This document shows positions 54,580 to 64,000 of a stretch of DNA of 64,000 nucleotides, piece after piece; the stretch's first letter is position 1, and each line of letters opens with the position of its first letter. The translations under genes and the position numbers were made by a program. Source of the stretch: Nymphaea colorata (Eukaryota > Streptophyta > Magnoliopsida > Nymphaeales > Nymphaeaceae); NCBI RefSeq assembly GCF_008831285.2, contig NC_045148.1:21075002-21139001 (forward strand), read 5' to 3'. The notes below the pieces were generated by a model. The model did not search any database. It was not told the DNA's origin and saw only the letters and a program-made list of their open reading frames with translations.

Positions 54580-56244
54580 GAGGGGATATAGGATCGATGA
54601 GCTGCCAAAGTCCAATGAAGACTTTCACATCTAAAATATCTCAATCTAAACTATTGTAAAGTGAGACGGTTGCCCAGTTCAATCGGCAGACTCTGTAACT
54701 TGCAAACATTGGATTTAAGTCATAGTAGCATTGAAGAGTTGCCCAAAGAAATGGGCAAACTGTGCAACTTGAGGTATCTTGGGCTGAATGAAACAGAGTC
54801 ATTGAAATTTATAGCCAAATGCCTGGGGAAGCTTACCAATTTACGGACCTTGCATAGGTTTATGGTATGCGATGACCAAGGGAAGACAAGAAGAGGTTGC
54901 AATATTAGGGAACTAAAAGACTTGAACAAACTGAACGGGGAAATGTCAATAGAAGGTCTGGGTGGGGGAAGGGTGAAAGTAATTGATGCAAAGAAAGCAC
55001 AGCTTAAGGTGAAGCATGAGCTAAGTGGGGTGAAATTTTATTTCGGGGAGCAAGACGATGACAGAGTGGATAATGCTTCTGAAGAGAGGGGTTTGCTGGA
55101 GGCTTTGGAACCTCCACATGGCATAGAGAGGTTGGGATTTTGTGATTATAAAGGAGATGGGCCTGCATGGTATTTGGACACCAATTATGGGGAGCTGCAG
55201 ATGCTATGCCTAGAAAGTTGCCCATCATGGTTAACAGTGATAGGAATTAAATCATTGGAAGAATTGAAGGTCGACTACTGCCCAACATTGTGTGAATTGC
55301 CGAGCATGCCTTTGCTGAACTCCTTGAAGATTTTTATGTGTGATGGTTTCAGCACGATTGGTGACTTGCCTGCCCTCAAGTCATTGTGTATGAACTATTG
55401 TGGTAGGCTGAAGACTCTCGCTTACATGCCTGCATTGGAGTCGTTGGATGTGAGAGATTGTAACAGCCTAGAGCAAGTAGCTGATGATCACATGCCAGCT
55501 ATAAAGAGGACCTGATGATTTTGAAGCAGCTCCCTACTTGCCTTCCTTCGCTTGAAGAACTGGACATGAAAGATTTCCCCAACTGGGAATCAACATTTAC
55601 TTCTATATCATGCTTAAGGAGGTGAAATTTAAGAATTGTCCAAAGATGCAGATAGAAGGCTTGATTTATGCTCCATTGGAGCTCGCGGGGCATGACGGTC
55701 AAGCGACTCAACTCCAAAGGCTGACAGTGCTGAATTGCCCAAATGCAAGATTGGGATGGAAATTGCTTGAGCAACTGCCTAAGCTCACTTACTTGGAGTT
55801 GGATTCAGAATCAGCAGTACTAGTGCCATCGCCCATTGCTATCACAGGTATCGACATTTCTACCCTCCCTCAAGACTCTGTCGTTGATTGACAGTAATGT
55901 TGATGAGGTCAAATGGGGAAGGGTTCCTGAGTGGGTGTGGGGTCTCTCCCAACTGGAGCTATTGCACCTAGATGGTTTCATTGAGGACATTAGCTTGGGA
56001 GGCCACTGGCAATGCCTCCCCAAACTGAGATACCTATGGCTTTGGGGCTTCCCCAATCTGAAGTCTCTTGTGGACGTGAATAATATTACTCCCCAACGAA
56101 AAAAATGAAACATGTCCTACCGATGCACAGCAACAGATAGCCTGCCTCTCGAAGCTTCGAATGTTGACAGTTTACTCATGTCCAGCACTTGATTTGCCGC
56201 AGGAGTTAAGAGACCGTCTTGTAATTAATTATTTTGGTTACTGA
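54580..56244 (+). pseudogene. LRR domain of CNL relic 2
   Basis: The main open frame (54661-55515, 284 codons) starts at RRLPSSIGRLCNLQTLDLSH and includes EELPKEMGKLCNLRYL, then LRRs such as KSLEELKVDYCPTLCELPSM and ALESLDVRDCNSLEQVAD, ending in a stop at 55513. The remaining LRRs continue in other frames at 55610-55891 (KEVKFKNCPKMQ, LTVLNCPNAR) and 55836-56108 (VEE-like VDEVKWGRVPEWVWGLSQLE), and the terminal segment runs to the stop at 56244. Relic 1 lacks the stop equivalent to 55513, so the two copies broke independently at several sites. Confidence 0.85.
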
Positions 56245-56842
56245 AAATGTTATAGATAATGTTACTGAAAATCAGTGACAAATTGTAATTAATTATTTTG
56301 GTTAAATATGTGTGTTTCCATTTCGTTGCCTCTTCTTTCTCTCTCCCTCTCCCTCTTGTTTCATTTGGGTCTGGTAAGTTGAATTGTTGTTGAACTGAAC
56401 TGGCATACCTTTATGCATCAAGAGTCATGTCTAGTTCTACCTACTCAAAATGATAACTGTCTATCTCATTTGTTTTTTTGTAATTGAAAACAAATAACAA
56501 TTATGTGAATATCGGCATGAGCCAGCAGGTACAGATACTGAAAGTTACCTTTTTCCATTAAGAAAACTTTGAAAAACAATTTAAAATATTATTTTGTTTT
56601 ATATCATCAATTGGTGCACAAAGGCCCTGATTAATTAGCTGATGGTAAAATCCCAAATTGGCCGATGTTTGAGCGACCATCAAAGTTTTGGTTTTTAATA
56701 TTTAGGCCATTAATATGCATTTAATGATCTTCACAAATTTAAAATACATACCCACAATCTGAAAAATTTGCAATAGTCGAATAATTTATAATTCATGCAT
56801 TTTATGGTATGTTTTTCTTAATTCAGGTGGATATATGAAAGC
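56245..56842. other. 3' flank of CNL relic 2
   Basis: 56270-56370 matches the flank of relic 1 ('agtgacaaattgtaattaat', CT-rich 'tttctctctccctctcc', 'cttgtttcatttggg'). The rest is AT-rich without recognisable features. Confidence 0.45.
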
Positions 56843-57039
56843 CGGTGGCGGAGCCAAAAAATTTTGGTTGAGTGGCACAGATTGATCTCTCACATAAGAG
56901 AATGAGTGATTGCAGGGTACTGACTCAAGTCTGATGCGGGCACCATATGCGGCTGGACCTACTTGATTCTAGGTCCAAACTTAATCAAAATGCAAGATTT
57001 CAGGGGCTGGCATGGGCAGACACAGTAGCTCCGCTACTG
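56843..57039. mobile_element. 197-bp hAT-type MITE downstream of CNL relic 2
   Basis: The ends are CGGTGGCGGAGCC and GTAGCTCCGCTACTG, in the family pattern CAGGGGCGGAGCC. Flanking 8-mers are ATGAAAGC (56835-56842) and ATGATAGC (57040-57047), seven of eight identical. The core differs from the other copies. Confidence 0.65.
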
Positions 57040-57367
57040 ATGATAGCATTGAAATTATAAAACTTCTTCAAAGTGTAAGATTCTAAGAAATCACACCAGA
57101 TGTCCATATGAGGCTTTTGGCATCAGTTGTTTTATAAGGAAGCAGGCCCTGCTGGGTCACCTGTTTCTCAGCAATTTACTTCATTACACTATGCCAAAAA
57201 TTCAATAACAGCATGTGAATGTATAACCTGCACTCGGTCCAGCCATCATGTCTCAACCTGGCTCGGCGCAGCCATCAAGCTCCAAGCCCATGTTTGGCGC
57301 AGCTTGCCATGACAGTAACAAAATTAAAAGAAAATAAAATATGTAACTGGCCTGATTTGACTGTAAT

Positions 57368-57418
<51 letters not shown>

Positions 57419-57420
57419 TT
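57040..57420. other. Unassigned sequence with TA microsatellite
   Basis: A (TA)n run of about 20 units lies at 57373-57413. The preceding sequence, with 'gctcggcgcagcc', holds no recognisable gene. Confidence 0.45.
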
Positions 57421-57770
57421 CTCCAATAACACTGTGTTTTAAATATTGGCATTTGATTTTTTTTATGATTTAAAGTGAGAAAAATAATTAATGCTGAGAC
57501 ATCATTAAAAATTTAAATCAAATAATTTATTAAAAAAATAATCACAGTTTGGAGAAAAAAAGCCACTTTCAATTTGTTCTTGATTCCTCGATTGATTCCT
57601 CGATTGGGATTTTAAGAGGAAAAGAAAATAGGAGGAATCTAATGAAGTACCCTGAGCGGCACACAAGTGGACAAAAATGAAAAGAAAAAAATGGACTTTG
57701 TAGACAGCGGTATGGACCACAATATATAATTGGCAAACAATGCTGTGCATAACTTTATTTTCGTCAAAAA
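57421..57770 (+). repeat. Repeat E, copy 3 (downstream of CNL relic 2)
   Basis: This is collinear with 52150-52500: 'aaaataattaatgctgagac', 'aataatttattaaaaaaat', 'cgattgggattttaagagg', 'cacacaagtgg' and 'atggactttgt'. In copies 1 and 2 this sequence precedes a CNL relic; here it is followed by block A', so any following CNL copy has been lost or replaced. A 12-bp step, 'gattcctcgatt', is duplicated inside it. Confidence 0.55.
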
Positions 57771-57948
57771 GAAAAAACACTTACATTTGATGTGAAAATC
57801 AGCAGCATCTGACCCAACTATTCCAAACCCTTCACACGCTTATCAATCAAGCTTCCAAAGCTGAAGCTTTTCTCTCTTATTTTCCTTTAGTATCTACAAC
57901 TTGCTGTCCTGTCGGCAAGCAGATGCAAATGGGGTCGAGTTCTACTGT

Positions 57949-57982
<34 letters not shown>

Positions 57983-58179
57983 AAATACATTTATTACAAA
58001 AAAAATTAACTTTTTTTCTCACTACTTTGTGCATGCAACAAATATAAATCCCACAAAGAGAGAGGGTGGGGGTATTTTAGAAATTTTTAATAATGAAATT
58101 ACTTTTTAATCTTCTTACTTTTTTACAATCTCCTTTTTATCCTTTTTAAAATCTTTATTTTTCACTTTATTAATGTCAG
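57771..58179. other. AT-rich sequence with TA microsatellite
   Basis: A (TA)n run occurs at 57950-57977. Otherwise the stretch is AT- and pyrimidine-rich with no recognisable feature. Confidence 0.4.
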
Positions 58180-58905
58180 TCTAGTCATTACACACTCCTG
58201 TGCATGCATAGAGGCGTGCATAAAACCAGTTTGGCTCCTCTTTCCTTAATCAAAATTATTTTGGTCATTAACCAGTTTCACGCCCCTATCACCAGACCTG
58301 TTAGCTTCACGTCATCCATTGTCATTTTCGATCATCATCTATATAAACATCATCTTGATACCATCGGCTTGAATCGGCCTGAATCAGCTGATTCAAGAGC
58401 CTCCAAAATTCAACAACTTTTTTTTTATAATATCCATTGAATCAGTCATAAATCAGATTCATGTGGAATCATCATTCTTTTATCGTAATTTTTTTACAAA
58501 TTGGCTTCTTTCATGCACACTTAGCTAGTAAATGTGCCTAAGTGTGCATGCTAATAGGTGTTTGATCACTGTTTCATTGACCAAATGGACTGGATGTCCT
58601 TTCTACCATACCTCTGTCATGTTATTGGTCTTCTCTGCCCACTCTTTGATGGTTTTATGAATAGAACATCGAGTTCCTTTTGTTCAGTGATTGTTTTTCT
58701 TGTGTGCCCTGTTTGTTCTGTCCGACATTTCATGTATGTTAAGTCCATTTTGTATGTTTTGTCCAATATTTGCATCTTGTACATTCTGTTCTTAATTTGT
58801 AATTTTGTTTTGTCTATTGTTTGATTGTAAGAACAATATATATATATAGTTATATACATATATATATAGTTATTTTCAGCATTGATTCCTGATAACCGGG
58901 AAAAA

Positions 58906-58950
<45 letters not shown>

Positions 58951-59738
58951 TGACACATACATAGAGAGAGAGAGAGAAGGACAATGGGAGAGAGAGAGAG
59001 AGAGAGAGAACGAGTAACGAAGAGTCCCTTCGTGCTACAATGATCATTCACAAGAGAGAGTTGCATGAGAAGCCAAGAAGCAGACATACATATGTAATAC
59101 ATGTACAATACACTTAATAAAAGATGAAGGATCTTTTGTTTACCCCTTGAAAAAACAAAATGGCAAACACCAAAGGTCACCACCCTTACAATCTCTACCT
59201 TCCCCCTTGGAAACCAAAATGGATAAACATCAGACTTTGTCTGCTCATTCTTCAGTTATAATCACATCAAGAACCCACTTAACTGGAACACACGCCCAGA
59301 ACAACCATATAAAATCTTCATTCATTCACCATGAATTAAAAAAAGAAAAACGTGTAATCTGAATTTTAAAAATGTATATAAGCATCCTACCAGTTCCATT
59401 AAAGAGAACTCCATATTAAGTGACCATGCGCAAGTCTTTGTGTGCAACAATGGGGGAAAACACAATACATGCACTATTGACGAAAACACAACCTCTACCG
59501 ACCTGCCCCCCACCCTTTCCTCCTTCCAAATACATCAACTTTATGGGGCTGCTATATTAATTTTATGGATTATGTATATCAAAATGACCAAACTATCCTT
59601 CAGGAACAACTTTTACAAAATTGTAAGAGAATAATGTAACTAACCACTTGACATAAAAAAGAAAAAAAACAAAGAAAGAAGCCACCATTGGCTCTACAAA
59701 CATCTTTGGAGATTATGCATTTATTGCTGTCCATTGGC

Positions 59739-59778
<40 letters not shown>

Positions 59779-60990
59779 GCCGGAATAATCCTTTCACCAA
59801 AGCTGGACTCTACCACCAGCCTCCAAAGAAACCCGGTCAAAGTTTGTCTATTTCCTCATGGCTTACGTGAACACTGCCTGTCTGCATCATACAGGCATGT
59901 CGTCCTCCTCCCCAGTGTCTTGATACTGGCATGCCCTGTCCAAAAGCCTGACCAGCATTGAACGAACCAGCTAAGTGTAAAGAGGAAGAAGAATAAAAAG
60001 AGAACAGAATTTTTTAACATGGTTCAGAATTCTTCCTACTCCATGATCTCAGTATCAACTCTATGTTGACTGGTTTCCTTCCTCAATAGAGTTTATACAT
60101 TTGTTAGGAAGGTTCAAATTTAAATTAGGCGCCTCTTTATCAGATTCCATCGGTTTACAGAACATGAAATTGGAACCGACGCTATCTGGATGCGTTATTT
60201 CCTCTTGCCTGATTTTCTTCCCTTTGATATCACCAAATCCATTTGCTCCTGATTTGGTGGAGTTTTGACCTTTGATATCACCAAATCCATTTGCTTCTGA
60301 TTTGGTGGAGTTTGAATTTGTGCTTGTGCATTATCACCAAGGTCTGTGAACCACCAGGCTGCATTTCGCCAGTGGCTGGCCTAGGGCTGCAGTCGCAATC
60401 AGAGTCCATCCACGGCCAGGCCCTAGTCGACGGTATTGGCAGGGCCAACCATTTCCCATTTGACAGCCAGGCCAGGCCCAAGCCCTGCCCGCCCGACCAG
60501 CATTAAACAAACTTGCTAAGGCCTACACACTACTAGGCTGCATGTGGCCAGTGGCTGGCCTACACGGTCAGAGCCCATCCACAGCCAGGCTCTAGTCGGT
60601 ACATGGTCGATGCCTGGGCTTAGGCCTAAGCCCTGCCCGATTCAATTTTAGTAAACAAAAATTAAAATATTTAGATTATATATATATATGTATATATAAT
60701 ATTTTAAAAATTAGTAATTAATATTTTATTAGGCTGAGGTGGGCCAGGCCTGATTCATTGCCACTGCTTCAGCCTTCTCACCATTTATCAGTCACAGCCT
60801 CTGCCTGGTCGAGGTACTCTCTTGTTCATAACTGGCCCTAGGCCGTCCGAACTAGCCGGACGACCACAAAAACCTATGTTCACCTTGGCTGCCATGGTAC
60901 CTGCTCTTCGAGGTACCCCTCTGTGGTTGATGGCCCTCAACAGGGCCACGTGCTCCTAGCCCAAGCCAGCACATTCATGCATAGCCTAAC
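58180..60990 (-). repeat. Block A' (right arm of large inverted duplication)
   Basis: The mirror image of 4670-8290. Landmarks are 'acactcctgtgcatgcatag' (58193), 'tgcacacttagctag' (58514), 'gagttccttttgttcagtg' (58672), 'gtcccttcgtgctacaatg' (59024), 'attggctctacaaacatc' (59686), the CT run (59740-59772) and 'ggcttaggcctaagcc' (60617). It lacks the 945-bp insertion of the left copy. It has its own 46-bp tandem duplication at about 60222-60312 ('ttgatatcaccaaatccatt'). No protein is recognised; the 188-codon minus-strand frame at 58617-59183 runs through microsatellites. Confidence 0.6.
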
Positions 60991-61089
60991 GTAGTTGGGG
61001 GGTTTAATTCAGGGGCTGCCTTAGGCTAAGTTGCCAAGTTTGAGCTCCTCATCAAGTCCTTGAACCCTTGATCCAGGGGACCCTCATTG
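60991..61089. other. Short unassigned junction
   Basis: This is the edge of recognisable A' similarity; nothing is assigned here. Confidence 0.3.
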
Positions 61090-61839
61090 CATACTTTTCT
61101 TTTTCCTCCTTCTCACATGATGCAGGGCTTCTTCTTTAACTCTCTTTCTTCTATCTCTCTCTTAAAAGGTTTCTTTCTCTATCTTTCTCTTTCTTAATTT
61201 CTCTTTTTCTTAGATCTCCCTTTGTCTCTTCAATTTCTTTCTTAAAAATTCTCTTTTTCTCTTTCTTCTATTAATATATCTCTCTTTGATGTCTCTCTGA
61301 CTTCCTCTCTCTTTTATTAACCACACTCTCTCCCACTCTCTTCAATCTCTTTCCCCCTCTCTCTCTATTTCTTTCTTTCTCTTTTATTAATCTTCTTCTT
61401 TCTCCTTGATTTCTCTCTCTTCTGCTCTTTCTCTCACTTCATTTTCTCTCCTAAAATCTCTATTTCTCTCTCCATTATTCAACACACACACACACTCTCC
61501 TTTCTCTCTTTTCGATTATTCTTTTAAAATATCTTTTTTCTTTTTCTTTTGTTAATCTCTAGCTTTGTTTCTTCCATCTCTCTTAAAATCTCTTTTTTCC
61601 CACCCTTTTATTAATTGTTATCCCCATTCTCTTGATTTCACTTTTTCTCTCTCTTCTCTCTCCCTTCAATTTCTCTCTGAAAATGTCTCCATCCATCTCT
61701 TTTATTGATCCCTGTATCTCTTTTTTATTTTCCTCTTACAATTTTTTATTCTCTTTACTTATTAATTTCTCTCTCTTAGATTTGTCTTTCCCTCTCCATT
61801 GGTTTCTCTCTTAAAATCTCTCTGTTATTATTATTATTC
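61090..61839 (-). repeat. Pyrimidine-rich (TCTC) degenerate tract
   Basis: The complement of the GAGA tracts at 24371-24770 and 27920-28430, with 'tcttttattaat' and 'ctctcttaaaatctct' words. It directly borders the LTR that begins at 61840. The frame at 61632-61814 is low-complexity. Confidence 0.6.
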
Positions 61840-62915
61840 TGTTTGCATCCCCAAATTTTTTTGGTTGTTTTGGAGTGCTCAAAAAAATGATGTTTTGTTT
61901 TGAAATATGAAAGAAAGGGACTACCCCATCGGTACGAGGATCAACCATTTCCGGTGCCTTTACGAGGGTAATCAACCCAAGGCTATGTTTATAATTGATG
62001 CATTTCCTTTTGGTTAAACATCCTTTCTATATCTGTGTAGAAGAATATTGGAAGTTTGATGTTCAAACTTTTGAAAATGTTCTTGAAGAATTGTTTGAGA
62101 ATGTGAAACATTTTGAGGAAAACTAGAATTGAGAAATCTTTGTAGATATCATTTAGAAACCTTGGAAATCATTTTGAAGTTATTTTAGTGTTCTCTTAAG
62201 ACTTTAAGTAGGTTTGAGATTTTGCTCTAATTCGATTACCACCTAGTTAGAGCTTCATCTCATCTTGCTTAAGTTCTATTAGAGATGTGTTTGTGCTCAT
62301 TTGTGATATTGAATGGAAGTGAATGCATGGATGCATTGATCATAATATTCCTACCACAACATTTATCTAAGGCATTCCTCCATAACATACATCTAAGATT
62401 TTTGTTTTTATAGTTATCATATATAAGAAGAAAGTTTTTGAAAATGGATGGGGATTGTAGACCATCAAGCATGAATCCAATATTGGGTCATTACTTAAGT
62501 TGTGGTCTTAATGAAGTCGGTAAATAAAAATGATCTTGGAGAAGAAAAATGTCCAAAAGAATGCAAAAGATGAGATACTTGATTGAAAGAAAAATTAGAG
62601 AAGGAGAAAGAGAAAGAGTTCTTGAAAATCACAAAATCATAGATTTAAAAGAAAGAAAGATATGTATTCATAATACACATATACATATATTTGTATATCT
62701 ATATATGTATAGATACATATATGTAAGTTTATGAAAATGAGGTTTGAATTTTAGTAGAGAAGGAAAATGAAGCTTTTAAAGAAAGAAAGAAAGAGAGGGC
62801 GATAGAAAAGATGCACATACATGTGTATATACAATCACTTATACACATATATGAAAGATTGTAAAAACTTGATTGATTGAATAAAGAGAGAGATTTTGAG
62901 GAAAAGAAATGGAGA

Positions 62916-62954
<39 letters not shown>

Positions 62955-64000
62955 AAATTTGTAGATGAAGGCATTTGACTTAAAAAGATACAAAGATTCT
63001 AGAGATAAAAAGTAGGACATTCATATATGTATATGCATTCATATTGATGCAAAAATTGTAAAATGAAATATGTAAACATAGAGAGAGAATGATAAAAATC
63101 ATCATCTGCACACACATGTATATACATGTATGTCTTTATGAGATTAAAGATAAATTAACCATCCGACTTCAAGTTTGACGTAGGCCGGAGGGGAGCTTGG
63201 ACTCGTGCAAGAGTCTAGCTAAGTCTCCAAAGCCATATTAGAAGGTTTCTTAAAAAATGTTTTGCAAAATATGATTTATATAAACATAGAATATTGTTAT
63301 TCCATTGGTTGCAAGGAATATGTTTCTCCACCATTGGGTATGGAAGAAGTTTAAACCACATGATAAGTGCTCATTAAGGTTCCTAATTGGATGATTAAAA
63401 AGAAACTAACGCGAAATGATATGAAAGTGCACTTTAACATGTACAAATTCGTGAAGGTTCTTCCTGGGTTGGACGAGTCCCAACCTCAAAATTACATGAA
63501 TAAAACAAAAGAATACCAAACCATACTTTGATTTTCACCGTGCATTCACATATAAATGAAAAATCAAATAACTATGCATCGATAGTATCAAAAAACAATA
63601 TTTATGAAAAGAAAGAGAGCATGATTGAATATGGAATGAAATCTCATCTTCTCATGTTCCCGGTGCACTCGAGCATAGCCTCTTGACTCTAGAGAGTGAG
63701 AGCTATTTCCTATGGCCATAGGGAAGTGAGGAAGAGAGAAAACAGAAAGCAAAATATAAATGAAAATCAAGCAACTACGCATGATAATATATAAGCATAT
63801 TCAAGGAAAGAAATAGAACATGATTCAACAATGAAATGAAATATTATCTCATCTTCTCATGTTCCGGTGCACTTGAGCGTAGCCTCTTGGCTCTAAAATA
63901 GAGTTGAAGCTATCTCTTATGGCCATTGGGAAATGAAAAAGAGAGGAAAATAGAAGGAAGCAAAGAACAACAAGAATGTATTCATAAAATGAGATAACAT
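61840..64000 (-). repeat. Third LTR of the LARD-like family, cut by the window end
   Basis: It begins TGTTTGCATCC at 61840, the same edge as the LTRs at 40956 and 47327, and follows them in order: 'ttggagtgctc', the 'ggtacgagg' segment, 'gagcttcatctcatcttgct', 'gtagaccatcaagcatgaat', and core repeats at 63650 and 63855. It is in the same (minus-strand) orientation and more diverged. About 2.16 kb is visible; the rest, and whether it is solo or part of a full element, lies beyond 64000. Confidence 0.8.

Larger units (their letters stand above)
52849..56244 (+). pseudogene. CNL relic 2: CC-NB-ARC-LRR resistance gene, multiply broken
   Basis: The domains of a plant intracellular immune receptor follow in order over 3.4 kb. 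The start ATG (52849) opens MTTVIDTLVQTSISILLGDE and runs 45 codons to a stop. In another frame LKDVFYDAQDIIEGYQ marks the Rx-type coiled-coil domain. NB-ARC motifs are spread over several frames: P-loop RIGKTTLAKMVFNE (53503-53545), kinase-2 FLLVLDDVW (about 53709), GLPL motif CGGLPLVIKMVGS (about 53946), the CIYPKDYEIE segment (about 54160) and an MHD-like LKLHDILHDLA (about 54331). LRRs run to 56244. The usual glycine-rich start of the P-loop is shifted out of frame. At least six stops or frameshifts make a functional protein unlikely; none of the breaks has clear intron borders. Its flanks match those of relic 1. Confidence 0.9.

Noticed and set aside
52849-56244. Reading CNL relic 2 as an intact gene with several introns
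   Set aside because: Breaks fall inside conserved motifs (just before GKTT, before the kinase-2 motif, and between RNBS-B and RNBS-C) with a few bases of shift and no room for introns, so frameshifts explain them better.
58617-59183. 188-codon minus-strand frame, one of the longest in the window
   Set aside because: It crosses AG and TA microsatellites and the short-period 'ttgtc/tgtcc' segment of block A'. The frame is not conserved in block A and no domain is visible.

Overview
This is nuclear DNA of a flowering plant; I cannot name the species. The reasons are relics of CC-NBS-LRR (CNL) resistance genes, plant-type Ty3/gypsy, LINE, CACTA, hAT and TRIM elements, long AT and CT microsatellites, and an AT-rich intergenic background. 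I found no intact protein-coding gene, no tRNA or rRNA gene and no CRISPR array. Every recognisable protein similarity lies in a broken gene or a transposon relic. All homologies below are by-eye alignments, so edges are approximate (about +/-20 bp or more) and no identity values were computed.

Layout. 1-4670: AT-rich DNA with a tandem TRIM retroelement (781-1286) and a small hAT-type MITE (2461-2606). 4670-8290: repeat block A with a 0.9-kb insertion, followed by its tail (8291-8480). 9420-10095: a minisatellite (block D). 10100-11595: fragments of a gypsy integrase and a LINE. 15230-18305: block B, which starts just outside a CACTA terminus at 15357; that element seems to end near 19132. 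19133-24160: AT-rich DNA, MITEs, a 100-N assembly gap and a second CACTA-like element. 24360-28430: purine-rich tracts, a GC-rich repeat, AT-rich repeats and a 350-bp foldback. 30265-32045: CNL relic 1 (LRR only). 35613-37959: CNL relic 3, split by a LINE. 38770-50400: block B', inverted relative to B and split by a 9-kb non-coding LTR retrotransposon on the minus strand (40956-50025). 51340-52672: D' and the A tail', inverted. 52849-56244: CNL relic 2, the most complete. 58180-60990: block A', inverted. 61840-64000: part of another LTR of the same 9-kb family.

The main structural result is that the order A, A-tail, D, B on the left (4.7-18.3 kb) is mirrored as B', D', A-tail', A' on the right (38.8-61.0 kb). 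This looks like an old large inverted duplication, later broken up by lineage-specific insertions. The three CNL relics share one orientation, and relics 1 and 2 sit behind related flanking sequence (repeat E at about 27.1, 51.8 and 57.4 kb). They therefore look like remains of a small tandem CNL cluster caught up in this rearrangement.
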